64,000 bases of DNA from JBEDUK01 sp040414485. Lineage in GTDB: Bacteria; Actinomycetota; UBA4738. The stretch spans positions 1-64,000 of the forward strand of contig JBEDUK010000046.1 in assembly GCA_040414485.1 (NCBI GenBank), read 5' to 3'. Below the pieces are notes generated by a model that was not told the origin of the DNA, searched no databases, and saw only the letters and a program-made list of their open reading frames with translations. The position numbers were made by a program, and so were the translations under genes. Shown piece after piece: positions 54,024 to 62,126 of the stretch. The stretch's first letter is position 1, and every line of letters begins with the position of its first letter.

Positions 54024-54488
54024 TCACTCCTTCGGGAGCGGTTCGCGGAGCCGCCGCGGAAGGTAGACGGCACCAGGGCCGTTGCGTGCGGCGCTGTCCT
54101 GCGGGTTTGCCAGCCGGCACGTCCGCAGTGACAGGCACCCGCACCCGATGCAGGAGTCCAGGCCGTTCCGCAAGGCCACCAGTGCCTCGATCTCGGTGTC
54201 CAGGCGGGCGCGCCATCCCCTCGACAGCCGTGTCCAATCCTGGCGTGTCGGGGTCCGCGACGCCGGCAGGGTGGCCAGGGCCGAACGGATCTCGTCCAGA
54301 GTCAACCCGACATGGCGGGCGGCACGGATGAACGCAAGCCGTCGCAACTGGCTCCGTGGAAAACGACGCTGCCCGCCGCCGGTTCGCTCCGCTCGTATGA
54401 GCCCTTCGCGCTCGTAGAACCTGACGGCCGACGGTGCGAAGCCGCTCCGGGACGCGATCTCCCCGATCGTGAGCATTTCCTCGCCCAT
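54024..54488 (-). CDS. soxR: Redox-sensing transcriptional regulator SoxR
   Basis: A 154-residue MerR-family regulator. The winged helix is LTIGEIASRSGFAPSAVRFYEREGLI; the dimer helix spans about 80-110; the iron-sulfur motif is C113-x2-C116-x-C118-x5-C124. SoxR [2Fe-2S] is oxidised by redox-cycling compounds and then activates promoters with a long spacer. One such promoter lies in the divergent gap at 54508-54538. ATG 54488 or 54476 may be the start. Confidence 0.93.
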   Translation of the reverse strand: MGEEMLTIGEIASRSGFAPSAVRFYEREGLIRAERTGGGQRRFPRSQLRRLAFIRAARHVGLTLDEIRSALATLPASRTPTRQDWTRLSRGWRARLDTEIEALVALRNGLDSCIGCGCLSLRTCRLANPQDSAARNGPGAVYLPRRLREPLPKE

Positions 54489-54507
54489 GGCGATTCAGCA
54501 TATCGGG

Positions 54508-54538
54508 TTGACTTGAAGTTGACTTTAACTTCTATTCT
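54508..54538 (+). promoter_or_regulatory. SoxR-type promoter with 19-bp spacer
   Basis: -35 TTGACT (54508-54513) and -10 TATTCT (54533-54538) are 19 bases apart, the overlong spacer that MerR/SoxR regulators need. Between them GAAGTT (54515-54520) and AACTTC (54527-54532) form a perfect inverted repeat. The -10 box ends 7 bases before the SDR ATG. Confidence 0.75.
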
Positions 54539-54545
54539 GAGCCGC

Positions 54546-55265
54546 ATGGACACTACCGCGGAACTCACCCCTGTTGCGCTGGTCACCGGGGGATCGAAAG
54601 GTCTCGGCCGGGCGTTGGTCAGCGAGCTTGCCGCTCGCGGTTGGAGCGTCGTGTTCGACGCCCGCGGCGGCGCCGCCCTCCGACGCGTGTCAGCCGAGTT
54701 GGGCGAGCATGGCACGGCGATCGAAGGCGACGTCGCCGATCCCGACCACAGGGCGCAGCTCATCCGCGCGGTGACGCGGATCGGTCGGCTGGATCTGCTG
54801 GTGAACAACGCGAGCGAACTCGGCCCGAGTCCTCTGGCGACGCTCGATCGTTTCCCGCAAGCGGAGTTGGAGCACGTCCTGCGCGTGAACGTGCTCGCTC
54901 CGTTCGCGCTCCTCCAACTGGCGCTTCCCCACCTGGTGAGCGCGAAGGGGATCGTGGTCAACGTGACCTCCGACGCGGCCGTGGAGCCGTACGCCGGGTG
55001 GGGCGGGTACGGTGGGTCGAAGGCCGCGCTCGACCAGCTCTCGGCCGTTCTCGGAGCCGAACAGCCGGGCATCGGCGTCTATGCGTTCGACCCCGGCGAC
55101 ATGCGCACGGAGATGCATCAGGCAGCTTTCCCGGGCGAGGACATCTCCGACCGGCCCCCGGCGGAGACGGTGGTCCCGGCGCTCATGGCGCTCCTCGACG
55201 AGCGTCCACCGAGCGGCCGCTACCGGGCGACCGACCTGCTCGCGCGGACGGTTGGCGCGTCATGA
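54546..55265 (+). CDS. SDR family oxidoreductase, SoxR-controlled
   Basis: The 239-residue short-chain dehydrogenase has the cofactor motif TGGSKGLG (about 15-22), NNAS in the LLVNNASELG segment, and catalytic Ser/Tyr/Lys in VNVTSDAAVEP...YGGSKAAL. The Asn/Tyr spacing is normal. Substrate unknown; SoxR targets often reduce quinones or modify redox-active metabolites. The stop overlaps the queA-like ATG (ATGA). Confidence 0.88.
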   Translation: MDTTAELTPVALVTGGSKGLGRALVSELAARGWSVVFDARGGAALRRVSAELGEHGTAIEGDVADPDHRAQLIRAVTRIGRLDLLVNNASELGPSPLATLDRFPQAELEHVLRVNVLAPFALLQLALPHLVSAKGIVVNVTSDAAVEPYAGWGGYGGSKAALDQLSAVLGAEQPGIGVYAFDPGDMRTEMHQAAFPGEDISDRPPAETVVPALMALLDERPPSGRYRATDLLARTVGAS

Positions 55266-56368
55266 CGCCGGTCAGCCTCGCATCCACGGCTGCCCGCGAC
55301 CCGACGTCGTTCACGCTGCCCGCCGAGCTGTCAGCCACCGAGCCGCCGGAGGCGCGGGCGCTGGAGCGCGACGAGGTTCGTCTCCTGGTCGCCGAACCCA
55401 CCGGTCTGCACCACGTCCTGTTCAGGGACATGAGTCGATTCCTCCATCCGGGCGACCTGCTCGTCGTCAACACGTCGGCGACGGTGGGAGCGGCCCTCGA
55501 CGGCGTCCGTGGGGACGGCCGCGAAGTGCTCGTCCATGTGGCGAGCCGCGGAGAGCGGGGAGCCTGGCTGGTGGAACTCCGGTCCCCCGACAACTCCGGT
55601 CCGGTGCGAGATGCATCCTCCGGCGAAGGCGTCCGGTTGGATGGAGGCGGCGAGCTCACGCTGAACCGCCCGCAAGCCGGAACGATGGGACGGCTGTGGC
55701 GTGCCAACGTCCGCATCGACGGCTCGCCGGAGGCGTTCGTGGCGACGTGGGCGCGACCGATCACGTACGGGTATCTGCGCGGGCGCTGGCCGCTCGCCAC
55801 GTATCAGACGGTCTTCGCGCGCGAGCCCGGCAGCGCCGAGATGCCGAGCGCCGCCCGTCCGTTCACGCACCGGCTCGTCACAGAGCTCGTCGGTGCGGGC
55901 GTGCTCTTCGCTCCCGTGCTCCTGCACACCGGCGTTTCCTCGCTCGATGCGGGAGAGAGGCCGCCACCGGAACGATTCCGCGTACCGGAGGCGACCGCCC
56001 TGCTCGTGAACCACGTCCGGGCGTCCGGCGGGCGCGTCGTCGCCGTCGGGACGACGCCGGCACGAGCACTCGAAACCGTCGCCCGCTGCGACGGCACGGT
56101 GGCGCCGGGCGAGGGATGGACCGAGCTCGTCCTCGGCCCCGATCGGCCCGCGCGCGTGGTCGAAGGGCTGGTGACGGGTTGGCACGCGCCCGGCGCGTCC
56201 CACCTCGAACTGCTCAAGGCGGTCGCCGGAGAGGAACTGGTTCACGACGCGTACTCGACGGCGCTCCGAGCCCGGTATCTGTGGCACGAGTTCGGTGACA
56301 GCTGCATCTTCCTGCCGGCCCGATCCAGTAACCGACGCCACGCGTCCTTGCACCCCCGCCACGCTTGA
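55262..56368 (+). CDS. S-adenosylmethionine:tRNA ribosyltransferase-isomerase-like protein (QueA-like)
   Basis: The 368-residue product resembles QueA, which builds epoxyqueuosine on tRNA: VRLLVAEP and HHVLFRDMSRFLHPGDLLVVNTSATV, then TYGYLRGRWPLATYQTVFA and HTGVSSLDAG. Classic QueA motifs are looser here than in known queuosine enzymes, as in actinobacterial homologues of unknown function. No other que genes are in the window. It is translationally coupled to the SoxR-controlled SDR gene, suggesting a redox-linked job. Confidence 0.78.
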   Translation: MTPVSLASTAARDPTSFTLPAELSATEPPEARALERDEVRLLVAEPTGLHHVLFRDMSRFLHPGDLLVVNTSATVGAALDGVRGDGREVLVHVASRGERGAWLVELRSPDNSGPVRDASSGEGVRLDGGGELTLNRPQAGTMGRLWRANVRIDGSPEAFVATWARPITYGYLRGRWPLATYQTVFAREPGSAEMPSAARPFTHRLVTELVGAGVLFAPVLLHTGVSSLDAGERPPPERFRVPEATALLVNHVRASGGRVVAVGTTPARALETVARCDGTVAPGEGWTELVLGPDRPARVVEGLVTGWHAPGASHLELLKAVAGEELVHDAYSTALRARYLWHEFGDSCIFLPARSSNRRHASLHPRHA

Positions 56369-56424
56369 ACCACACTGCCGCCGCGGGACCCGATCGGCGA
56401 GGGTCCGCGGGGGACAGACGGACA

Positions 56425-57639
56425 GTGGCTCGGTATCGGGCGGCGCACCGCAAGACCGGCGGGCGGTTCCGCGCGGCATGGGTCGGCGCCGCCGTCGTGG
56501 CGCTCTGCGTGCCGGCGGCGCTCGTCGCGGCGTCGCGCCACGGTCCGGCGGCCGCGCTTCCCGACGGGCCGCAGAGAACCACCGCCGCACCCGCCGGCAG
56601 CAACGCCGCTCCCCGTCCGCGGACGTTCGACATCGTCGCCGCCGGCGACGTCCTTCCGCATCCATCCATCTCGCGGACCGCGCTCGAGTACGGCCACGGC
56701 GCGCGGTACGACTTCCGGCCGATGTTCGCCGCGCTGCGACCGCTCATCAGCCGCGCGGCGCTGGCGATCTGCCACGTGGAGATCCCCCTCACCGACGCAC
56801 CGCCCACCATGGATCCGACCTTCAGCGCGCCGACCGAGGTGGCCGGCGCGATCGCCTGGACGGGCTTCGACGTGTGCAGCACGGCGTCGAACCACACGCT
56901 GGACCAGCATCAGGCCGGCGTGGATTCGACCATCGCCGCCCTGGACCGTGCCGGCGTCGCGCACGCCGGGTCGTACGCCTCGGCCGGGGACGCCCTGCAC
57001 ATCCCGATCCTGGGCGCAGACGGCGTCCGGGTGGCGTTCCTGGCCTACACGTACGGAACGAACGGCATCCCGCCGCCGGATCCGTGGACCGTGAACCTCA
57101 TCTCGTACGGCCGGATCGCCGCCGACGCAGCCCGCGCACGACGGAGCGGCGCCGATCTGGTGATCGTGAACCTCCACTGGGGAACGCAGTACGACCACAC
57201 TCCGAACGACATGCAGCGCTCGCTCGCGACGGAGTTGCTGTCCCATCACGTCGTGGACGCCATCGTCGGCGAGCATGCGCATGTGGTGCAGCCGATCCAA
57301 CGCATCGCCGGGCGCTTCGTCGCCTACGGGGAGGGCAACCTGCTCGCGTCGCAATATCCGTACGGATATCCCATCGACACGCTCGACGGCCTGGTGACCG
57401 TCATCCACGTCTGGGCGGTCGGCCGGCACGCCATCATCACGGGGATGGACTACGTGCCGACGTTCATCGAACGGCCGGCGTTCCGCGTGGTGCCGATCGG
57501 CGCCGAACTCGGGCGGCTGATCGCGGCCGGCCAAGGCGCGAGCCGCCTCGCGGAGGACCTGAGGGCCGCGTACCGGCGCATCGTGGCTGCCGTCGGCCGG
57601 GGTCCGACGGCAGCGCCGATCCCACCGCGCCTGCCCTGA
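56425..57639 (+). CDS. CapA-family (poly-gamma-glutamate/metallophosphatase-like) protein
   Basis: The product has about 404 residues with an N-terminal membrane anchor (about residues 16-35). A PGA_cap domain follows: IVAAGDVLPH, STASNHTLDQHQAGVD, IVNLHWGTQYDHTPND, VDAIVGEHAHVVQPIQ, FVAYGEGNLLASQ. These are the phosphodiesterase-like metal motifs of CapA-type exported proteins. A GTG at 56425 with GGGGGA upstream is favoured; a TTG at 56365 overlapping the QueA-like stop would also work. The role in a capsule or other polymer is inferred. Confidence 0.85.
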   Translation: MARYRAAHRKTGGRFRAAWVGAAVVALCVPAALVAASRHGPAAALPDGPQRTTAAPAGSNAAPRPRTFDIVAAGDVLPHPSISRTALEYGHGARYDFRPMFAALRPLISRAALAICHVEIPLTDAPPTMDPTFSAPTEVAGAIAWTGFDVCSTASNHTLDQHQAGVDSTIAALDRAGVAHAGSYASAGDALHIPILGADGVRVAFLAYTYGTNGIPPPDPWTVNLISYGRIAADAARARRSGADLVIVNLHWGTQYDHTPNDMQRSLATELLSHHVVDAIVGEHAHVVQPIQRIAGRFVAYGEGNLLASQYPYGYPIDTLDGLVTVIHVWAVGRHAIITGMDYVPTFIERPAFRVVPIGAELGRLIAAGQGASRLAEDLRAAYRRIVAAVGRGPTAAPIPPRLP

Positions 57640-57646
57640 CGGCGCG

Positions 57647-59182
57647 TCAGGTGCCGGGGATCGACGCCGGCCCCGGGGGCGGGAACAGCGGAAGCACCTC
57701 GGGCGGTCTCGGCGCCTGGTTGAAGTCGAACTCCGACAGCAGGTTCCCGAGGATGGCCGCCTCCTCGCGCACGTTCGGCCGTGGGTCCGGCCGCCCGTCC
57801 GTCTTCGGGTCCAGACGCTGGCCGTTCAGGAACAGATCCTCGATGAGCTTCAGATAGGCATCGAATGACAGTGTCTGATGGTCGACGAAGCCCTTCTTCG
57901 CGTACGGGCTGATCATCATGGCGGGCACGCGGAGCCCGTAGCCCCAGTCGTCCACCGATGGCGGGCGCACGTGGTCGTAGAAACCGCCCCAGTCGTCCCA
58001 CGCCAGGAAGATCGCCGTGCTGTCCCAGTCCGGCGACCGCATCGCGGCATCGATCACGCTGGTCACCCACGCCTGTCCGGTTCGTAGCGACGCGGAGGGA
58101 TGATCACTGTGATCCCAATCGGGGGTGATCCACGAGACGGCCGGCAGCGTGCCGTCCTTGGCTGCCTGGAAGTATCTGCCGACCTTCTGCACCCAGGGCA
58201 CCTGATTGTCCTCGTGGACGTCGGCGAAGCGCGGCAGCGGATTCCAGATCCACGGCGTGCCGGGGGCGCCGAGCGACGGCTTGCACGTCGGATCGGGGTT
58301 CGTGTCGCAGTCCGGCGCCTCTCCCGGCACGATGTAATACCGCCAGCTGACGTTCGCTCCGTGGAGGAGCCACGTCACGTCGGTCCAGGCGTACGGCGGG
58401 TCGTCCGGGAACTTGCCGACGAACCGCGAGGGGTTCACCACGTCGGGCACGCATGTGGTGACATTCCTCGGGTCGGAGCAGGCCGCCGACCAGGCGGAGA
58501 CCATGGACACGTGCACCGGGACGCTCGATCCGAGATTCGGCGCGAACATGTGGTCCTGCAGGACGAAGTCCTCGGCGTAGCGCCAGTAGTTGGGGATCTC
58601 CCGCGCGTCGTGCCAACCCATCACATCCGGCCTGTGCACCGCGGTCGCGCATTGACGGTGGCGGTTCTTGCTGTCCGGGAAGCACCCGAGCCGGTTCATG
58701 AGGTTCGTGACGTACCCGTTCATCGCCCCATGAGCAATGTCCGCGCGCGCCGCCCAGACGTCGTGGCCGCCGCCCAGGTTGAGCACGCTCGGATCGTGGA
58801 ACGGCTTGACGCACACGCCGGTCAGCGGGTTCGGACTGCAGACCGTGGGAACCCCGTCCTTCATGGGAATGCCGTCCGCGCCGGGGAACGTGCCGAAGAA
58901 GTGATCGAACGACCGGTTCTCCTGCATGATCACGATCACGTGCTTGATCTTCTGGCGGGCGAGCAGGAGGGTCTCGTTCACCGTCGGGGACGCTCCCGGC
59001 GAATGTGGGTCCGATCCACCTTGCCCGGTCGCCGATCCGTTGGGGCCGCGCGTGGAGGACTGGCCGGTGCACGCGGAGGCGACCATCACCAGTGCTCCCG
59101 CGACCGCCAGCGCCGCGCGCGCGCTCGCCGAGATGCGCCGCCGGCGGGCGGTACCGGCCCGGCGCGCCGAGGCCGGCGTCAC
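57647..59182 (-). CDS. Secreted phospholipase C/acid phosphatase-family lipoprotein
   Basis: The 511-residue product has a lipoprotein signal (VASAC, C38). The phosphoesterase domain starts at IKHVIVIMQENRSFDHFFGT with Asn/Glu as first metal-binding residues and includes NGYVTNLMN and IFLAWDDWGGFYDHVRPPSVDDWGYGLRVPAM. This is the bacterial phospholipase C/AcpA family, acting outside the membrane on phospholipids or phosphate monoesters. Its GTG overlaps the acyl-CoA dehydrogenase stop, so it is the second gene of that operon. Confidence 0.9.
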   Translation of the reverse strand: MTPASARRAGTARRRRISASARAALAVAGALVMVASACTGQSSTRGPNGSATGQGGSDPHSPGASPTVNETLLLARQKIKHVIVIMQENRSFDHFFGTFPGADGIPMKDGVPTVCSPNPLTGVCVKPFHDPSVLNLGGGHDVWAARADIAHGAMNGYVTNLMNRLGCFPDSKNRHRQCATAVHRPDVMGWHDAREIPNYWRYAEDFVLQDHMFAPNLGSSVPVHVSMVSAWSAACSDPRNVTTCVPDVVNPSRFVGKFPDDPPYAWTDVTWLLHGANVSWRYYIVPGEAPDCDTNPDPTCKPSLGAPGTPWIWNPLPRFADVHEDNQVPWVQKVGRYFQAAKDGTLPAVSWITPDWDHSDHPSASLRTGQAWVTSVIDAAMRSPDWDSTAIFLAWDDWGGFYDHVRPPSVDDWGYGLRVPAMMISPYAKKGFVDHQTLSFDAYLKLIEDLFLNGQRLDPKTDGRPDPRPNVREEAAILGNLLSEFDFNQAPRPPEVLPLFPPPGPASIPGT

Positions 59183-60366
59183 CGGTACAGTTCCCTGGCC
59201 ACGATCTCCCGCTGGATCTCGCTCGTTCCCTCGTAGATCCGCGGCGCGCGCACCTCGCGGTACAGGTGCTCCAGGGGATGGCCGCGCTCCAGACCCGAAG
59301 CGCCGTGGATCTGGACCGCCGAATCCACCACGAACTGGGCCGCCTCGGTCGCGAAGAGCTTCGCCATGGCGGAGGCCTTCGTGACGCCCGGGTCCTCCGG
59401 GTCCGCGTCGTAGCGCGCCGCCGCCGCTCTGACCATCAGTCGCGCGGCCTCCGTCCGCGTGGCCATCTCACCGAGCAGCTGTGACACGGCCTGGTGCTTC
59501 CGGAGCGGCTGTCCGAACGAAACTCGCGTGCCCGCGTGCGCGACCGCCGCGTCGAGCGCCGCCTGCGCCATCCCCACGGCGAACGCGCCGACGCTCGGGC
59601 GGAACAGGTCGAGCGTGCGCATCGCGACCCGGAAGCCGGTGTTCACCTCCCCCAGGACGTGGCCGCTGGGAACGTGGACGCCATCGAGCCGGAGCCGGCC
59701 GATCGGGTGCGGGGAGAGCAGGTCGGTCCGCTCGCCCGAGAGGCCGGCGGCGTCCCCGGGAACGACGAACGCGGTGACGCCCTTCGCTCCCTTCGATGCC
59801 GCGTTCTCGCCGCCCGTCCGCGCGAAGAGCACGTAGACGTCGGCATCGGGGGCGTTCGATATCCACGCCTTCTCGCCGGTCAGTCGGTAGCCGGATCCGG
59901 CCGGCTCGGCGCGCGTCTCGATGGCGGCCGCGTCGGTCCCATGCTCGGGCTCGGTCAGCGCGAACGCCGCGACGGCCTCGCCCCGCGCGATCCGCGGAAC
60001 CCATTTGCGCGCCACGTCGCGGCGGGCGGCGGCGAGGATCGCGTGGCCGCCGAGCCCCTGCATGGCGAGCGCGGTCTCGGCCTCCGTGGAGCCCTGCGCC
60101 AGGCCTTCGCGGAGCAGGCAGAGGTCGAACGCCGAGACATGCCCGGCCGGACGGCCGTCGGCGGCTCCGGGAAAGAGACGCTCGAGCGACCCGTTGGCCG
60201 CCAGCGCCTTCACCAGCGCACGGTCGACCCGGCCCGGTTCGCCCTGTCGCGCGATCGGCGCGTACACGTCGCACGCGAGCGTTCGGCTCTCTTCGAGCAG
60301 GGTACGCTGCCGTTCCGTCAGTGCGAAGGCCGAGCCGCGCCACCCGTTCGGCGATGGGCTCTCCAC
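59179..60366 (-). CDS. Acyl-CoA dehydrogenase
   Basis: The 395-residue product has the FAD/substrate motifs AFALTEPEHGTDAAAI and EKAWISNAPDAD, the helical C-terminal domain, and IYEGTSEIQREIVARELYR at the end with the catalytic Glu. A conventional medium/long-chain acyl-CoA dehydrogenase. The GTG at 60366 is chosen because TAGGCT (60375-60380) ends 8 bases upstream and an ATG at 60412 would leave only 12 bases before the divergent Rieske gene. Confidence 0.9.
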   Translation of the reverse strand: MESPSPNGWRGSAFALTERQRTLLEESRTLACDVYAPIARQGEPGRVDRALVKALAANGSLERLFPGAADGRPAGHVSAFDLCLLREGLAQGSTEAETALAMQGLGGHAILAAARRDVARKWVPRIARGEAVAAFALTEPEHGTDAAAIETRAEPAGSGYRLTGEKAWISNAPDADVYVLFARTGGENAASKGAKGVTAFVVPGDAAGLSGERTDLLSPHPIGRLRLDGVHVPSGHVLGEVNTGFRVAMRTLDLFRPSVGAFAVGMAQAALDAAVAHAGTRVSFGQPLRKHQAVSQLLGEMATRTEAARLMVRAAAARYDADPEDPGVTKASAMAKLFATEAAQFVVDSAVQIHGASGLERGHPLEHLYREVRAPRIYEGTSEIQREIVARELYR

Positions 60367-60374
60367 GAATGGGT

Positions 60375-60380
60375 AGCCTA
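60375..60380 (-). promoter_or_regulatory. Putative -10 box (TAGGCT) of the acyl-CoA dehydrogenase operon
   Basis: Minus-strand TAGGCT ends 8 bases before the GTG at 60366. It decides the start codon in the 58-base divergent gap. Confidence 0.45.
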
Positions 60381-60424
60381 CGCGACAGGAACGTTGCTCC
60401 ATCGAGCCACGAAGGGGTGAGCCG

Positions 60425-61300
60425 ATGACGTCACCGCTGCAGCAGTTGCCGAACGCGCTCGAGCACGACGAGCGACTCGATCCCCTCGCCACGCAGGTCG
60501 GCGGCCTCGTGGACAAGTACGTCACGCCTGGTCCGGTGAAGGATCTCCTGGCGGGGACGTGGTACGGCCATCCCATCCACCCGCCGCTGACCGCGGCGAC
60601 CATCGGCTTGTGGATGGGATCGGTCGTGCTCGACGTGTTCGGAGGCAGACGCAGCGCGAAGGCCGCGGACCGGCTGATCTTCTTCGGCATCCTCTCGGCC
60701 GGACCGACGGTCCTCACCGGCCTGAACGAGTTCGCGGACACCGACGGCCGCCCGAAGCGCCTGGCGTTCTGGCACGGGACCGGCAACGCCGCCGTGTTGT
60801 CGCTGTTCACGCTGTCATGGCTCTCGCGGAAGGCGGGCATGCGCGGCCTGGGCCGGTTGCTCTCGTTCGCCGGGATCGGGCTGGGCTCGGTCACGGCGCA
60901 CCTCGGCGGCCACCTGTCGTTCATCCGCGGCATCGGCGTGAACCAGACGGCGTTCGAACGGCCGAAGGTCCGGTGGACCCCGGTGCTGGACGAATCGGCG
61001 CTCCCCGAGCGCAAGCTCACGCGCGCCTCGCTGGATGGCGTGGACGTGGTGCTCTACCGCGTGGAGGACCGGATCTGGGCGCTGTCGAACCGCTGCTCCC
61101 ACCGCGGCGGGCTGCTGTTCCGGGGCAAGGTCGTGGGCTCGGACGAAGATCCGTCCGTGCAGTGCCCGTGGCACCACAGCATCTTCCGGTTCTCCGACGG
61201 TTCGATCGAACGCGGTCCGGCGACGGCCGAGCAGCCGGTGCTCGAGGCGCGGATCAACGAGGGCAAGGTCGAACTCCGCGCCGCCGGGGCGGGCGCGTAG
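60425..61300 (+). CDS. DUF2231 membrane protein with Rieske [2Fe-2S] domain
   Basis: The 291-residue product has four hydrophobic helices in a DUF2231 domain (about 40-180; HPIHPPLTAATIGLWMGSVVLD and AHLGGHLSF). A Rieske domain (about 190-285) follows with C224-x-H226 in CSHRGG and C247-x2-H250 in CPWHHS. It is probably a membrane electron-transfer protein with the Rieske centre on one side. A GAAGGGG site precedes the ATG. The partner oxidoreductase is unknown. Confidence 0.92.
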   Translation: MTSPLQQLPNALEHDERLDPLATQVGGLVDKYVTPGPVKDLLAGTWYGHPIHPPLTAATIGLWMGSVVLDVFGGRRSAKAADRLIFFGILSAGPTVLTGLNEFADTDGRPKRLAFWHGTGNAAVLSLFTLSWLSRKAGMRGLGRLLSFAGIGLGSVTAHLGGHLSFIRGIGVNQTAFERPKVRWTPVLDESALPERKLTRASLDGVDVVLYRVEDRIWALSNRCSHRGGLLFRGKVVGSDEDPSVQCPWHHSIFRFSDGSIERGPATAEQPVLEARINEGKVELRAAGAGA

Positions 61301-61412
61301 ACACGGACCCCTCCGGAGACCCCAGCAACCGCTCTTCGGAGACTCAGGTCGCTCCCAGGTGCGGGCGACAGCATTCGCGCCTCAGGTCACCGATCAGAAG
61401 GACCAGAGCGGG

Positions 61413-62120
61413 ATGTCGAAGCGCGGACGGATCACGATCGTCGCGGTCGTCGCCGCGGTCCTGGTCGCGGGCGGCGCGTACGCGGCGTTCGCGCTGTTCG
61501 CCGGCGGAGATTCACCGGCGCCGGTTTCGATCTCGCCGGGCGCGTCGACCGGATCTGGCAGCAGCGACGCGTCGCTCACCCGGGCGCAGTTCCAGGGAAC
61601 GTGGAAGGCCGACCAGGACGGCTCGTTCGTCGGCTACCGCGTCCGCGAGCAGTTGGGGTTCCTTCCGGCGCCGTCGGATGCCGTCGGACGGACATCGGCG
61701 GTCACGGGCAACCTCACCGTGAACGGGCTGTCGATCACGGCGGTCAAGGTCACCGCCGACCTCACCCAACTCCAGAGCGACCGCTCCATGCGCGATGAGC
61801 GGATGCGCACGATCGGCCTGGAGACCGACCAGTTCCCGCAGGCGACGTTCGAGCTCACCTCGCCGATCATGCTGTCAAAGGTGCCGGCCGCCGGCGAGGT
61901 CGTGACGGTCACGGCCCTCGGCAGGCTGACGCTTCACGGCACGACGAGGGACGTCACGATGAAGATGAAGGGCACGCTGGCGAACGGCCGCATCGAGGTG
62001 GTCGGCAGCCTGCCGGTCGCGTTCGCCGACTACGGGATCCAGCCGCCGAACGTCGGGGGGTTCGTGACCGTGCAGGATCACGGCACGATGGAGTTCAAGC
62101 TGTTCTTCTCGAAGGCCTGA
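61413..62120 (+). CDS. YceI-family lipocalin-like protein, membrane-anchored
   Basis: The 235-residue product has one N-terminal hydrophobic anchor (about 8-31), a Ser/Gly/Pro linker (32-55), and a YceI domain (about 58-235) with SFVGYRVREQL, DLTQLQSDRSMRDERM and LTLHGTTRDVTMKM. YceI proteins bind polyisoprenoids or similar lipids outside the cytoplasm. A 112-base gap precedes it with no box recognised. It converges on the amidase gene. Confidence 0.9.
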   Translation: MSKRGRITIVAVVAAVLVAGGAYAAFALFAGGDSPAPVSISPGASTGSGSSDASLTRAQFQGTWKADQDGSFVGYRVREQLGFLPAPSDAVGRTSAVTGNLTVNGLSITAVKVTADLTQLQSDRSMRDERMRTIGLETDQFPQATFELTSPIMLSKVPAAGEVVTVTALGRLTLHGTTRDVTMKMKGTLANGRIEVVGSLPVAFADYGIQPPNVGGFVTVQDHGTMEFKLFFSKA

Positions 62121-62126
62121 GCGCGG

